Shown: positions 1 to 9,582, numbered from the stretch's first letter. The stretch: DNA of 64,000 bases from Pseudochrobactrum kiredjianiae (GCF_030362795.1 NZ_JAUCBM010000006.1:62001-126000), one strand, 5' to 3'. Made by a program: numbers and translations. The notes: a model not told the origin generated them from the sequence alone.

Positions 1-237
1 GAGCGTGATGGCTTCATCCTGAGGAATCACAGCCAGGCCGATCGCCGATCACTTCTGATCACTCTGACAGACAAAGGTTCGGAAACAGCTGCATCGCTGG
101 TGAGCGATCATACACAATGGATTGCCTCACTCATGGCACCGCTGGATAGCCAAGAAAAAAAACTTCTCAGCACCTTGCTCGCCAAAATCTGGACCACGGC
201 ACAGAAAGATATCAATAATGGCAAAAACGCCCGTTAA
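1..237 (+). CDS. MarR-family transcriptional regulator, C-terminal fragment
   Basis: Only the last 78 codons are in the window; the reading frame is open from base 1. The visible part opens in the wing of a winged helix: the segment ADRRSLLITLTDKG is the usual MarR wing followed by the dimerisation helices. MarR proteins bind palindromic operators as dimers and usually respond to small aromatic ligands or oxidants; the ligand here is unknown. The stop codon lies inside the following alkylation-repair gene, which starts 20 bases earlier, so the two are probably co-transcribed. The DNA-binding helix lies outside the window. Confidence 0.8.
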   Translation, partial: ERDGFILRNHSQADRRSLLITLTDKGSETAASLVSDHTQWIASLMAPLDSQEKKLLSTLLAKIWTTAQKDINNGKNAR

Positions 238-988
238 ATCTGTACGACGTATGAGCGACATCACACCGGAGCGGCTGGCCGAGCTGAATAACGGTGCTGC
301 TGAAACCACTGTGCTGACCGAATGTCTGGCCATTGATTTTGCACTGCTGATGCGTATTGCCTTTCCCGATATACCGGTAGAGCTGCATCAACAACTCGAT
401 GGTTCCACAGCGGGCATAACTGCGCGCATGGCGCAGGCTGCAGAACTATTGCACATGCATGGCACGATTGGGCTAAGTGATTTGAACAGCCATCTGTCCG
501 ACACAATCCGTGGCTGGGCCTGTTATTTTATCGCTCAGCAACAGCATCTCTCCTTGACCGAGAAGCTGGAACTGATCCGCCCGCTTGCTGATGATCACCA
601 TTTTGGCGTACGCGAATGGGCGTGGCTGGCCATGCGCAGCGATTTAATTGCTCAACCAGAATTGAGTTTCAGCCTGCTCCTGCCTTGGACAAATGATCCG
701 TCCTATAAAATCCGGCGTTATGCCTGCGAGGCTGTTCGTCCGCGCGGCGTATGGTGCGCTCATTTCAACTTGTTGAAAACGCAGCCTGAATTGGCGCTTC
801 CTATTCTTGAGGCACTACGTAGCGATCCGGAAATCTATGTGCAGGATTCAGTTGCCAACTGGCTCAACGATACGTCCAAAACCACACCGGATTGGGTGCG
901 CACACTTTGCGACCGCTGGCTTCAGGAAAGCCCCTCTCCGGCAACCATCCGCATATGCAAGCGTGCCTTGCGGACAATCAATAAATAA
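218..988 (+). CDS. DNA alkylation repair protein of the AlkC/AlkD HEAT-repeat type
   Basis: A 256-residue protein made of helical HEAT-like repeats. The C-terminal half carries stretches I associate with the DNA alkylation repair family: GVREWAWLAMR, YKIRRYACEAVRPRGVW and YVQDSVANWLND. Family members bind DNA with an all-helical superhelix and excise or recognise 3-methyladenine-type lesions; activity here is inferred from family only. The start overlaps the end of the MarR gene by 20 bases; a second ATG at 251 would give a 13-base gap, but relatives begin with a similar stretch before the EITPERLAELN-like segment, so 218 is preferred. A longer frame from 122 lies inside the MarR gene and is rejected. 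Co-expression with the regulator is likely. Confidence 0.75.
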   Translation: MAKTPVKSVRRMSDITPERLAELNNGAAETTVLTECLAIDFALLMRIAFPDIPVELHQQLDGSTAGITARMAQAAELLHMHGTIGLSDLNSHLSDTIRGWACYFIAQQQHLSLTEKLELIRPLADDHHFGVREWAWLAMRSDLIAQPELSFSLLLPWTNDPSYKIRRYACEAVRPRGVWCAHFNLLKTQPELALPILEALRSDPEIYVQDSVANWLNDTSKTTPDWVRTLCDRWLQESPSPATIRICKRALRTINK

Positions 989-1011
989 TCCTCCCACGAC
1001 ATGAGACTGAT

Positions 1012-1350
1012 ATGACCCATTATCTTGCAGAATTATACAGCCCTAAAGCCACATGGATTGCTTTGCCAAAAGAAGAAAAACTGGCCTTCTTCGCCACCAT
1101 TGGTGCGGGCATGGGTAGCCTGACTGAATTCGGCATTGAACCGCTGGCTTTCGGTGAAACTGATCCTTCACAGCTGCATCCGGCACAGCAACAGTTTTTC
1201 GCTATCTGGAAGTTCAGTGACAAAGCAGCCGTTACAATCTTGCTGGAAGCAATTGCGGCCACCGGCTGGCATGATTATTTCGACACGATCAATGCTGCAG
1301 GCGAAGCCACCGATATGAACACACATCTGGTTCAGCTGGCCGCTTGCTAA
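1012..1350 (+). CDS. Small uncharacterised protein (112 aa)
   Basis: I do not recognise the function. The protein is acidic and soluble, without signal peptide or membrane segment; it has two aromatic-rich regions, around residues 60-72 (FFAIWKFSD) and 84-92 (GWHDYFDTI). It follows the alkylation repair gene after 23 bases and precedes a strong terminator, so it is probably the last gene of the MarR-alkylation repair transcript. Only a weak purine run (GAGA) precedes the ATG. Proteins of this look are found as domains of unknown function in proteobacteria. Confidence 0.6.
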   Translation: MTHYLAELYSPKATWIALPKEEKLAFFATIGAGMGSLTEFGIEPLAFGETDPSQLHPAQQQFFAIWKFSDKAAVTILLEAIAATGWHDYFDTINAAGEATDMNTHLVQLAAC

Positions 1351-1356
1351 AAACAG

Positions 1357-1390
1357 AAATGCCGCGCTCGAATGACTGCGGCATTTTTAT
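1357..1390. terminator. Intrinsic terminator between convergent genes
   Basis: Inverted repeat AAATGCCGC / GCGGCATTT followed by a T run, placed 7 bases after the stop of the small unknown gene. The A run on the left side of the stem lets it also serve the outer membrane protein gene arriving from the right. Confidence 0.8.
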
Positions 1391-1410
1391 AATTATAAAA
1401 GCTGTTGCGA

Positions 1411-2130
1411 TCACCAGGTTGTCATGCGGATACCGGCGCGAATCTGATGTGATTCCAGACCTTTATCCGAGAATGTGAAGGATGCAGCATCTGCTGCATC
1501 ACCCGATGAGATACGTGCATAGCGGTAGCCAAGATCAAATTTGATATTCTCGGTCACATCAATCGCCGCACCAGCCATCAAAGCCCATTGCAGACGCGTC
1601 GTGTTTCGCCCGCCAAATGCATCATCATTCGTGTCCGGAATTTTATAGCCCACTTTATAGTCGACATTCGCCATACCCAGACCGGCACCGACATAAGGCG
1701 TCACACCGGAGAAATTGCCAATATCATAATAAGCATTGGCCATAACTTCCCAGACATCTGCCTCAACCGGCTCACCGCTTGCCTTCAGCTTGCGATAACC
1801 AGCTGTGATGTCACCACGGATATTATTGGTAAATTGATAACCGACACCACCGCTATAAGCGGCTGTTGCCTTCACTTCACCGCGCTCTGTACCAAGCCAG
1901 TCATAGCCTTTCAGTCGAAGTTTGGCATGACTTGACGGTACATAGGCAATATCACCGCGCAAATACCAACCGGAGCCGATTTCTACAGGCTTAAAGACAT
2001 CCTGATCTGCAGGCGTCGCATACAAAACCTGATCGAGATCCGCAGCCTGAGCCATACCACCGGCAAATGTGAAAGCCGCAACGGTAAGTGCTGCGCTTTG
2101 CAACGACATGAATGAAGATTTTCTCATCAT
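1411..2130 (-). CDS. Outer membrane beta-barrel protein, Omp25/Omp31 family
   Basis: A 239-residue secreted protein. An N-terminal signal peptide ends at MAQAADLDQ; the mature part begins with WYLRGDIAYVPS and shows the alternating aromatic/polar strands of an eight-stranded barrel, with the family motif TPYVGAGLGMANV and a C-terminal strand ending in an aromatic residue (TTW) as required for outer membrane insertion. Family members in Brucella (Omp25, Omp31) are abundant surface porin-like proteins, some reported to bind haemin. The start is the first of two ATGs with AGGA six bases upstream; a frame extending 31 codons further lacks a signal peptide at its end. It lies downstream of a paralogue on the same strand, separated by 100 bases. 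Confidence 0.85.
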   Translation of the reverse strand: MMRKSSFMSLQSAALTVAAFTFAGGMAQAADLDQVLYATPADQDVFKPVEIGSGWYLRGDIAYVPSSHAKLRLKGYDWLGTERGEVKATAAYSGGVGYQFTNNIRGDITAGYRKLKASGEPVEADVWEVMANAYYDIGNFSGVTPYVGAGLGMANVDYKVGYKIPDTNDDAFGGRNTTRLQWALMAGAAIDVTENIKFDLGYRYARISSGDAADAASFTFSDKGLESHQIRAGIRMTTW

Positions 2131-2230
2131 CAGCGTCCTGTAATTATATTCCACGCCCATCGGGCCGAAATCTATCAAGTAAAAATCAGTATGAAGTGTG
2201 CTGCACCCTTTCCGGCGCAGCACAGATATT

Positions 2231-3103
2231 TTATTTATAAACCGGTGTGGTCATATCGTTGTAAGCAACAGGCGCCGAGTAGCCACCAAACTGGTAGCGC
2301 AGACCGATACGTGCATCATGGATATCAAAGCTCTTATCGAAACCACGACCGAGATCTTTGGTGCCACCGAACATTTCACCGCTCTCAATACGGCGATAAC
2401 GATAACCGGCATCCAGTTTCAGGCTCTGAGTCAGATCATAAGAAACACCAGCCATCAATGCCCATGTAAAGCGCCAGCTGGCCGAACCACTGTGAATAGT
2501 CGAGCCTGATTGATCAAATCCGGGAGCAATTGTATTGCTCAGATCACCCCATTTAATGCGCGTACCACCGATACCTGCACCGACATATGGCGTGAAACCA
2601 TTGAAATTGCCGAGATCAACATAGGCATTTGCCAAAATCGACAGAGCTGACATTTTCGCAGTATCATTCGATGTACAAGCAAATGAACTGCCACCAGTTG
2701 TACAGTACCCACTTGTCGAACCACTAAATTTCGAGCGAGTCAGATAGTCAACTGTCAAATCAGTACGGAAATAATCCGTCACCTGATAACCGACACCACC
2801 ACCAAGGAGGAATGAGCCTTTCAGCTTACCATCCAGCGAGTTTTCACCAAATGTCGTTGTCGAGCCACAGTTATTGTCACAGCCCTTATCAATCGTCGCA
2901 TAATTTGCGCCTTTGAATTTTGCGCCGGAATAACCGACATCGCCGCGCAGATACCAGCCGCCGACAGGTGAAGGTGCAACCACAACCTCAGGAATGATCG
3001 GCTCAGGGATATCTACGATATCCGCAGCAAAGACCGAAGAAACAGAACCCGCAATTGCAAGGCCCGCAACACCGGCGATAAGCAAATTTTTGAATGTATT
3101 CAT
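2231..3103 (-). CDS. Outer membrane beta-barrel protein, Omp25/Omp31 family (paralogue)
   Basis: A 290-residue paralogue of its downstream neighbour. Signal peptide ends SSVFAADIV; a Pro/Ile/Val-rich linker precedes GGWYLRGDVGYSG; the barrel contains PYVGAGIGGTRI and ends with IGLRYQFGGYSAPVAY, followed by a short tail. Two cysteine-containing external loops are visible (CDNNC near residue 80 and CTTGGSSFACTS near 145), which could form disulphides. The start ATG has AGGA upstream; an extension of 19 codons is rejected because it would bury the signal peptide. About 75 bases upstream of the ATG is a palindromic TTAA-N7-TTAA element that fits the CtrA consensus (see regulatory feature), so cell-cycle control of this surface protein is plausible. 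Confidence 0.85.
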   Translation of the reverse strand: MNTFKNLLIAGVAGLAIAGSVSSVFAADIVDIPEPIIPEVVVAPSPVGGWYLRGDVGYSGAKFKGANYATIDKGCDNNCGSTTTFGENSLDGKLKGSFLLGGGVGYQVTDYFRTDLTVDYLTRSKFSGSTSGYCTTGGSSFACTSNDTAKMSALSILANAYVDLGNFNGFTPYVGAGIGGTRIKWGDLSNTIAPGFDQSGSTIHSGSASWRFTWALMAGVSYDLTQSLKLDAGYRYRRIESGEMFGGTKDLGRGFDKSFDIHDARIGLRYQFGGYSAPVAYNDMTTPVYK

Positions 3104-3173
3104 AGCATGTCCTATCGCAATTCCACGGCCTGTATCACCGGGACGACTATTCTGGATCACACCATAAATGCGA

Positions 3174-3196
3174 AAGGTTAAATGCTGCTTAACCTT
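3174..3196. promoter_or_regulatory. Probable CtrA box upstream of the omp gene
   Basis: The dyad AAGGTTAA-7-TTAACCTT contains TTAA-N7-TTAAC on both strands, the full consensus for the alphaproteobacterial cell-cycle regulator CtrA. It lies 71-93 bases upstream of the Omp25/31-type start codon. Sequence match is seen; regulation is inferred. Confidence 0.55.
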
Positions 3197-3238
3197 GTTT
3201 ATTCACGATATTTATTAACATTTACGCAGGTAATTATA

Positions 3239-3266
3239 TAAAAAAGGGCGCTAAATTGCGCCCTGT
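3239..3266 (-). terminator. Intrinsic terminator of glmM
   Basis: Stem AGGGCGC/GCGCCCT with a 6-base loop and a T run on the minus strand, about 30 bases after the glmM stop codon. Confidence 0.85.
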
Positions 3267-3295
3267 TAAATTTCGCTTTTTTTAAATATTACCGG

Positions 3296-4642
3296 TCACT
3301 TAGCGGCAATTTTAATAGCCGTAATAATATCATCAACCGCAGTTTCAACCAGACGATCATCGTCACCTTCGGCCATCACGCGGATCAGCGGCTCTGTGCC
3401 GGACGGCCGGATCACAATGCGACCGCTGGCGCCGAGAGAGTTTTTGCCTTCTTCAATAGCCTGAATAACAGACTTATTCTCGAGCAGCTTTCCACCTGAA
3501 ACACGCACATTTTTGAGAATCTGCGGCACTGGTTTGAATTTACGGCAAACCTCGCTCAGCGGACGTTGCTGTTCCTGCATCACCGCAAGAATTTGCAGTG
3601 CTGAAATCAAACCATCACCAGTTGTGCCGAATTCCGACAGAACGATATGACCAGACTGTTCGCCGCCAACATTGAAGCCGTTCTCACGCATATGCTCAAC
3701 AACATAGCGATCGCCCACTTTTGTGCGTGCGAGCGTCAGCCCCTGATCGCTAAGAAAACGCTCAAGGCCGAGATTGGACATGATAGTGGCAACAATACCG
3801 CCGCCAATCAGGCGACCGCTCTTTGACCAACTTTCCGCAATCACCGCCATCAGCTGATCACCGTCAATGATCGTGCCGTTTTCATCCACCATCAGCACAC
3901 GATCTGCATCACCATCAAGCGCAATACCCACATCGGCACGGGTTTCATGCACTTTACGGATCAGACCTTCCGGATGGGTCGAGCCACAATCCTCATTAAT
4001 ATTGGTGCCGTTCGGTGTATTATTAATGGTGATTACTTCCGCGCCCAGTTCCCACAGAGCAGCAGGCGCCACTTTATAGCCTGCACCATTGGCACAATCG
4101 ACCACAATACGCAGACCATTAAGCGACAAATGACGCGGCATCGTACGCTTGGCAAATTCAATATAGCGGTAAATATCACCGTCAACGCGCTTGGCACGCC
4201 CGATTTCGCCATGGCTGCTCATATGCGCGCTCATGTCATCATCGATCAGTTTTTCGATCTGCAATTCCAGCGCATCTGACAATTTATAACCGTCAGGGCC
4301 AAAGAGCTTAATACCGTTATCATAGTAAGGATTATGCGAGGCGGAGATCATCACACCAATATCCGCACGCAAAGAGCGGCACAGCATGGCAACAGCCGGT
4401 GTAGGGATTGGCCCCAGCAGAAATACTTCCATTCCCATAGCGGTAAAACCGGCAACCAGCGCATTTTCCAGCATATAACCTGAACGGCGCGTATCTTTAC
4501 CGATCACCACGCGCTGCCCCTGACCGCCGTCACGGAAAGACAAGCCGACAGCCATACCAACACGCATCGCAATATCCGGCGTCATCGGAAAAGAATTGGC
4601 CTTACCACGGATACCATCAGTACCAAAATATTTACGGGACAT
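3296..4642 (-). CDS. glmM: Phosphoglucosamine mutase
   Basis: Converts glucosamine-6-phosphate to glucosamine-1-phosphate, the step before UDP-GlcNAc in peptidoglycan and lipopolysaccharide synthesis; cytoplasmic. The 448-residue length is normal. The phosphoserine loop ISASHNP places the catalytic serine at residue 102, the metal loop DGDADR is at 243-248, and the C-terminal phosphate-binding motif [12 protein letters not shown] is intact. The ATG at 4642 is preferred over a TTG two codons earlier; AAGG lies upstream. It is the last gene of the long minus-strand block, 228 bases after ftsH and behind the ftsH terminator, so it may have its own promoter. The ftsH-glmM order is common in proteobacteria. 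Confidence 0.97.
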   Translation of the reverse strand: MSRKYFGTDGIRGKANSFPMTPDIAMRVGMAVGLSFRDGGQGQRVVIGKDTRRSGYMLENALVAGFTAMGMEVFLLGPIPTPAVAMLCRSLRADIGVMISASHNPYYDNGIKLFGPDGYKLSDALELQIEKLIDDDMSAHMSSHGEIGRAKRVDGDIYRYIEFAKRTMPRHLSLNGLRIVVDCANGAGYKVAPAALWELGAEVITINNTPNGTNINEDCGSTHPEGLIRKVHETRADVGIALDGDADRVLMVDENGTIIDGDQLMAVIAESWSKSGRLIGGGIVATIMSNLGLERFLSDQGLTLARTKVGDRYVVEHMRENGFNVGGEQSGHIVLSEFGTTGDGLISALQILAVMQEQQRPLSEVCRKFKPVPQILKNVRVSGGKLLENKSVIQAIEEGKNSLGASGRIVIRPSGTEPLIRVMAEGDDDRLVETAVDDIITAIKIAAK

Positions 4643-4814
4643 GTTCAAGCCTTTTCTTTACAGAACGCCTTTGCTCGCTGCTCTGAGTGTTACAAGCACA
4701 AACCGGCGTAAATTTGAAATTAGCAATGCAGCTTTTTAATATCTGTTGTCAAATATTCAGATAATGAAACTGATCGACTGGTAAACAAAACCGGTCTGAA
4801 AATTCAGAATTGTC

Positions 4815-4848
4815 ATAAAAAAAACCGGACATCAAGTCCGGTTCTTTT
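4815..4848 (-). terminator. Intrinsic terminator of ftsH
   Basis: Stem ACCGGAC/GTCCGGT with a 5-base loop and a T run of eight on the minus strand, directly after ftsH. Confidence 0.85.
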
Positions 4849-4869
4849 CATTCATCAAGAGCAGAATAA

Positions 4870-6807
4870 TTATGCCTGCGGTTCAGGTTTCATATCCTGA
4901 CCGGCTTCCGGCTCAGCATCAGGCTTTTTGCGTGATGCACCGGCTTTTGGCACGCCCGATCCGCGCGAGGATGATGAATCATCACCTGTGTCACGGTTCG
5001 GTTTCTGACCATTGATCAATTGCTTGATCTCTTCACCGCTCAGCGTTTCATATTCCAGCAGGCCTTCTGCGATAGCGACCCATGCATCGTGCTTATCAGT
5101 CAAGATCTGACGCGCTTCCACATAGGCACGATCAATCAACTCACGAACTTCCGCATCAATCAGCTGTGCTGTTGCTTCAGACACGTTCTGCGTGCGCGAA
5201 ACGGAATGACCAAGGAACACTTCTTCCTGATTTTCGCCATAGGCCACATAGCCGAGTTTTTCAGAGAAGCCCCAGCGGGTCACCATTGCGCGGGCAAGCT
5301 TTGTTGCCTGTTCAATATCGGAAGACGCGCCGGAAGTAATGTTTTCCTTACCGAATTTCAGTTCTTCGGCAATACGGCCACCCATCATGATTGCAAGGCG
5401 CGACACCATCCACTTATAGCTCATGGAATATTTGTCGCCTTCCGGCAGCTGCATCACCATACCCAGCGCACGACCACGCGGAATGATTGTTGCTTTATGC
5501 ACCGGATCAGCAGCGGCAACATTCATCGCCACAATCGCATGACCGGATTCATGATAAGCGGTCAGTTCTTTTTCTGCCTGCGTCATCGCCGAAGAACGGC
5601 GTTCCGCACCCATCATGATCTTATCTTTAGCGTCTTCAAATTCCTGCATAGTAACAAGGCGCTTGTTACGACGGGCAGTCATCAGAGCTGCTTCATTGAC
5701 GAGGTTCATCAGATCAGCACCAGAGAAACCAGGCGTACCACGAGCCAGAACTTTAAGATCCACATTGGGTGCAAGTGGTACATTACGCACATGCACTTTC
5801 AGAATCTGTTCACGGCCGCTTACATCCGGATTTGGCACAACGACCTGACGGTCGAAACGACCCGGACGCAGCAGAGCAGGATCAAGCACATCCGGACGGT
5901 TGGTTGCAGCAATCAGAATGATATTCTCATTGGCTTCAAAACCATCCATCTCAACCAGCAACTGGTTCAGCGTCTGTTCGCGCTCATCATTACCGCCGCC
6001 AAGACCGGCACCACGATGACGACCCACCGCATCAATTTCATCGATGAAGATAATGCAAGGTGCGTTTTTCTTAGCCTGTTCAAACATATCGCGAACGCGG
6101 CTGGCACCAACACCGACAAACATTTCAACGAAGTCAGAACCGGAGATCGTAAAGAACGGTACATTCGCTTCACCGGCAACAGAGCGCGCCAGAAGCGTTT
6201 TACCGGTTCCCGGAGGGCCAACGAGCAGAACACCACGCGGAATTTTACCGCCAAGACGCTGGAATTTCTGCGGATCACGCAGAAATTCTACGATTTCTTC
6301 CAGATCTTCTTTGGCTTCATCAACACCGGCTACGTCCTGAAAGGTCACACGGCCATGTGCTTCAGTCAGGAGCTTGGCCTTGGACTTGCCGAACCCCATC
6401 GCGCCACGCGAACCACCTTGCATCTGACGCATGAAGAAAATCCACACACCGAGAATCAGGATCATAGGCAGCCAGGACAGAAGAATACCGAACAGCGATC
6501 CCGAGCCATCGCTTTCAGGCTTTGCGGTAATCGCAACATTTTTTTCTTCAAGACGGCTAATCAGACTGGAATCTGAAGGGGAATAGGTCTGGAATGTCGC
6601 ATTATTATCCGCGTAGTTACCAACAATGCGCGGACCGGTAATGGTGACGGATTTCACCCGACCGCCCGATACATCTTCGATAAACTGCGAATAAGGTATT
6701 TCACGAGACGACGCACGCTGCGCCGGACTCTGAAACAGGTTAAATAGTGCAACCAGCAGGAGAGCAATGATCGCCCAGAGGGCGAAGTTGCGATAATTTG
6801 GATTCAT
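4870..6807 (-). CDS. ftsH: ATP-dependent zinc metalloprotease FtsH
   Basis: Inner-membrane AAA+ protease that degrades unassembled membrane proteins and regulatory proteins, among them LpxC in many proteobacteria. Residues 8-24 and 106-126 are membrane segments flanking a small periplasmic domain. Walker A GPPGTGKT is at 197-204, Walker B FIDEID at 254-259, and the zinc motif HESGH at 419-423. The tail after about residue 605 is low-complexity (Ser/Lys/Pro/Glu rich) as in other rhizobial FtsH. Total length 645 is typical. The ATG is followed by [10 protein letters not shown], the usual alphaproteobacterial start. It follows tilS by 151 bases on the same strand, an arrangement seen throughout the class. 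Confidence 0.98.
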   Translation of the reverse strand: MNPNYRNFALWAIIALLLVALFNLFQSPAQRASSREIPYSQFIEDVSGGRVKSVTITGPRIVGNYADNNATFQTYSPSDSSLISRLEEKNVAITAKPESDGSGSLFGILLSWLPMILILGVWIFFMRQMQGGSRGAMGFGKSKAKLLTEAHGRVTFQDVAGVDEAKEDLEEIVEFLRDPQKFQRLGGKIPRGVLLVGPPGTGKTLLARSVAGEANVPFFTISGSDFVEMFVGVGASRVRDMFEQAKKNAPCIIFIDEIDAVGRHRGAGLGGGNDEREQTLNQLLVEMDGFEANENIILIAATNRPDVLDPALLRPGRFDRQVVVPNPDVSGREQILKVHVRNVPLAPNVDLKVLARGTPGFSGADLMNLVNEAALMTARRNKRLVTMQEFEDAKDKIMMGAERRSSAMTQAEKELTAYHESGHAIVAMNVAAADPVHKATIIPRGRALGMVMQLPEGDKYSMSYKWMVSRLAIMMGGRIAEELKFGKENITSGASSDIEQATKLARAMVTRWGFSEKLGYVAYGENQEEVFLGHSVSRTQNVSEATAQLIDAEVRELIDRAYVEARQILTDKHDAWVAIAEGLLEYETLSGEEIKQLINGQKPNRDTGDDSSSSRGSGVPKAGASRKKPDAEPEAGQDMKPEPQA

Positions 6808-6958
6808 CTCGGGTCCAATCGATTACCATCGTCCTTCCGGTTCATGCGCCGTTTGGTGCGTTCCGGAAAAATATTCAAACCTAACATAGGTTCGATGCAC
6901 GGCCTTGCCAAGGCAATGTAAAGCCTCATAAGTGATTCTTCTGCATTCTTTGCAGAAT

Positions 6959-8395
6959 TTACCTGTAATTATGGTTGAAAGGCATGGTTAAAAGCGCTTT
7001 TACAACCGCCGCCACCTCAAAATCATAACCGGAAAGCACCCTGTCAAAGCAAGCCAGAGTACGTTTAACAGTTACAAGAGGCGCTTGTGGTACAAGATGT
7101 GATAAAACCGGCAGACCGATCACATCGCTATTGTGTAAAACCGCCGGTGCAGACAGCAAAGCAACCTTATCAAACAACAACTGATGCCCCCCGCCTGTCT
7201 CAACCGACCATTCGCGCAAATAAGCCGATAATTGCTTTTCACTCAAAGCAGCAATGGTGACAGGCTCAGCCCCTTCATTATGAATGTTGTAACGCCCGTC
7301 CCACAAAACCTGCTCCCCCTTTTGCAGGGTGATTACGGGCAAATTACGTCGTTCGCGCCGGATCATGATTCCTTTGCGAGATTTTTCAATCACACAATGA
7401 TGCAGTGTTTTCCGTTGTTTACCCGTGAGCAGAGGTTGCGACAGCCAGAGTTTCAGAACGGCACAGTCTTTAATGGCAGGTAGAAAAACCTGCCCGCCAA
7501 TCGCTGTCAGCAAATAACTCAGAGCTAAAGGGGCGATTGCCTGATCCTGATCACACCATCCGGCCGGCAAAAACAGACTATCTCCGGCAAATAGCCGGAT
7601 GGTCTCAGCCTTATTATTGAGCAAAGCTGCCACACGCTGATTATCTGCACAGCGTTGAAACCCCGCTTGATGTGCAACAGCAAACAATGGTGCTTTGTCC
7701 AGTGATTTTGCCAATTGCCGGATGCGCGGGCGCTCATAAGCCTGATTATCATTGCTCGGATCATCGACCCAGCCGATTTTATTATCGCGTAAAAACTCGC
7801 GCAGCTCTTCCCGCCAGACGGATAAGAGCGGACGACACAACATAATGCTTTTGTGCAATAAAGTCCGGCGAGCCATAGCGGCAAGTCCCCGCCCCTCACC
7901 GGCAATGCCGGTAAACGCCCCTTCCCGCTCGCGCCGCATCAGATAGGTCTCAACCTGATCGTCAGCTGTATGGCCTGTCAGAATAATCGTAGCATTTGCT
8001 TGCTTCGCGGCTTGCACTAACAAATCATACCGCGCATTGCGTGCTGCCGATGCAATCCCGCTGGAAGGCTTGTCACCTGTCCAGCATAAAATCTGATGCG
8101 TAATACCCAATTGTTTGCAAAGTGCTGCAACATCTAGCGCTTCTGTCGCGGATTCAGCGCGCAGCTGATGATCCACTGTGACCGCGATCAGGTGGCAGGC
8201 GGGATAGTTTTTTTCCAGATAATTTTTGGCGAGTAATAACAGCGCCAGAGAATCGCTGCCACCAGATACGGCGACAATAATGGAGGCATTTTCCTGCCCC
8301 GCAAACACCTCATCAAAACCTGAAAATATCCGTGACCAGACATCAGCAGGCAAAGCATAGGCTGGTTCCAGCATTTGGGTGTCTATTGTACTCAC
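6959..8395 (-). CDS. tilS: tRNA(Ile)-lysidine synthase
   Basis: Modifies C34 of the CAU-anticodon isoleucine tRNA with lysine so that it reads AUA codons; essential and cytoplasmic. The ATP-binding P-loop SGGSDS is at residues 44-49 in a PP-loop ATPase domain; ILTGHTADDQVETYLMRREREG carries the conserved acidic and His residues. The remaining half is the weakly conserved substrate-binding and C-terminal region, so the 478-residue length is normal for rhizobia. It sits between cpoB and ftsH, as in many alphaproteobacteria. The ATG is preceded by GGGCAGGG directly at the start, leaving the ribosome site tight. Confidence 0.95.
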   Translation of the reverse strand: MSTIDTQMLEPAYALPADVWSRIFSGFDEVFAGQENASIIVAVSGGSDSLALLLLAKNYLEKNYPACHLIAVTVDHQLRAESATEALDVAALCKQLGITHQILCWTGDKPSSGIASAARNARYDLLVQAAKQANATIILTGHTADDQVETYLMRREREGAFTGIAGEGRGLAAMARRTLLHKSIMLCRPLLSVWREELREFLRDNKIGWVDDPSNDNQAYERPRIRQLAKSLDKAPLFAVAHQAGFQRCADNQRVAALLNNKAETIRLFAGDSLFLPAGWCDQDQAIAPLALSYLLTAIGGQVFLPAIKDCAVLKLWLSQPLLTGKQRKTLHHCVIEKSRKGIMIRRERRNLPVITLQKGEQVLWDGRYNIHNEGAEPVTIAALSEKQLSAYLREWSVETGGGHQLLFDKVALLSAPAVLHNSDVIGLPVLSHLVPQAPLVTVKRTLACFDRVLSGYDFEVAAVVKALLTMPFNHNYR

Positions 8396-8454
8396 ATCCC
8401 TGCCCGGTATTACGCCCTCAGTAACACCCTGTTAAATTGACAATCAGCACAATC

Positions 8455-8490
8455 AGAGTGCCGTGCATCCTCTTTGGTGTACGGCGCTCT
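8455..8490. repeat. Degenerate copy of interspersed palindromic repeat family B
   Basis: The left half AGAGTGCCGTGCATCC matches the copy at 23227 in 13 of 16 positions and the right end is ACGGCGCTCT, as in the copies at 18635 and 33914. The element abuts the cpoB reading frame, and its edge (TAGAGC on the minus strand) provides the cpoB stop codon. Confidence 0.5.
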
Positions 8491-9454
8491 AACAATGATT
8501 CAGCTTGCGCTCTTCATCGGCGCGTTTCAAGATCGCCGGAGCAGCTGAGGGAAAACGACTGTTAATTTTTGCAAATGTCGCGCAGGCAACTTCACGGTCA
8601 TTCAGCTTAGCCATTGCCATGCCGAGTTTCAGCATATTTTCAGCGCCGCGCTTAGAATCCGGATAGTCACGCTGCATATCAATGAAAACCGTGGCTGATT
8701 CCGCATAGCGTTCCTGACCGTAAAGAGCTTCACCCAGCCAGTAGCGTGCATCCGATGTCATCGGATCTGCCGGATAGCGATCGATATGCGCGCGGAACCC
8801 TGCCTCTGCAGAACGATAATCACCGGCCAGAATATACTGATAAGCCGCATTATACAGCTCATTCGGATTATCCGTCTGCGGCAGTGCCACCGGCTGTGCA
8901 GGCTCTTCAGTCAGACTACCGCCGATTACATTGCCACTGGCATCAAAACGGATCGAGCCGAGCGCACGCGGAGCCTGCGATGCGACAGTAATCTGTGTTT
9001 GCTGATCAGTAGCAACGGAATCGGCGTTGTCATTAGCAGCGGTTGCCTGCGAAGGCTGGCTACCAGCAACATCCTGCGCACGATTATCATTGTCAGCAGG
9101 CGCAGATGCGTTATGGCGCGGTTCTTTACCGGCACCATCGTCAGAAGCTACAGCGGCAGAATCTGCCGCTGCTGTATTGATTGATGCATCAGAACCGGCA
9201 TCAGCTTTTTTCTTTTTTTCCAGCTCTTCAAAGCGGAAATCATTATCTTCCTGAACTTTGCGCATCTGCTCCTGCATCTGCAAAATCTGGAAGTTCATTT
9301 CTTCCAGCTTACCGGTCAGGTCACGAACCTGTTCCTGCAACTGGATCACCCGCTGATCATTGGCCTGCGCAAAAGCGGTCGTCCCGCCAAACACCATGCC
9401 AAAGAGCGGCAGCAAACTGACAGTCAGAGCCAGCCTCTTTATCGCTTTTTTCAT
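8489..9454 (-). CDS. cpoB: Cell division coordinator CpoB (Tol-Pal associated, YbgF)
   Basis: Periplasmic protein that links peptidoglycan synthesis to Tol-Pal driven outer membrane constriction. Signal peptide ends TTAFAQAND. A trimerising coiled coil follows (about residues 30-75, repeats of QxQ/L/M heptads), then a 120-residue Ala/Asp/Asn-rich disordered linker, then TPR repeats from about residue 205 (ELYNAAYQYILAGDY, YWLGEALYGQERYAES). Length 321 residues. The chosen ATG has GAGG upstream; a longer frame adding 47 codons precedes the signal peptide and is rejected. The last codon pairs run straight into a repeat element, which supplies the TAG stop. Gene order pal-cpoB is standard for the tol locus. 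Confidence 0.92.
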   Translation of the reverse strand: MKKAIKRLALTVSLLPLFGMVFGGTTAFAQANDQRVIQLQEQVRDLTGKLEEMNFQILQMQEQMRKVQEDNDFRFEELEKKKKADAGSDASINTAAADSAAVASDDGAGKEPRHNASAPADNDNRAQDVAGSQPSQATAANDNADSVATDQQTQITVASQAPRALGSIRFDASGNVIGGSLTEEPAQPVALPQTDNPNELYNAAYQYILAGDYRSAEAGFRAHIDRYPADPMTSDARYWLGEALYGQERYAESATVFIDMQRDYPDSKRGAENMLKLGMAMAKLNDREVACATFAKINSRFPSAAPAILKRADEERKLNHC

Positions 9455-9537
9455 TCGTAATACCTCATGCGCCCGAATTTTAATTCCCCGAAGCTTAATT
9501 TTAAGGGTCATCAGCACTCTCACAGATGCAGCTGAAT

Positions 9538-9582
9538 ATTGCACCGATTCAATCTTTATAATCTCAGTTGAAATGGTGCAAT
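9538..9582. promoter_or_regulatory. Interrupted dyad in the cpoB promoter region
   Basis: Arms ATTGCACC and GGTGCAAT, extended inwards by TTCAA/TTGAA, enclose the AT-rich TATAAT-containing centre. On the minus strand TTGCAC and TATAAA with a 15-base spacer could form a promoter for cpoB. No regulator recognised. Confidence 0.35.

Noticed and set aside
5020-6576. 518-codon plus-strand frame opposite ftsH
   Set aside because: Antisense shadow: Cys/His/Phe/Thr-rich composition, and ftsH motifs are fully intact on the other strand.
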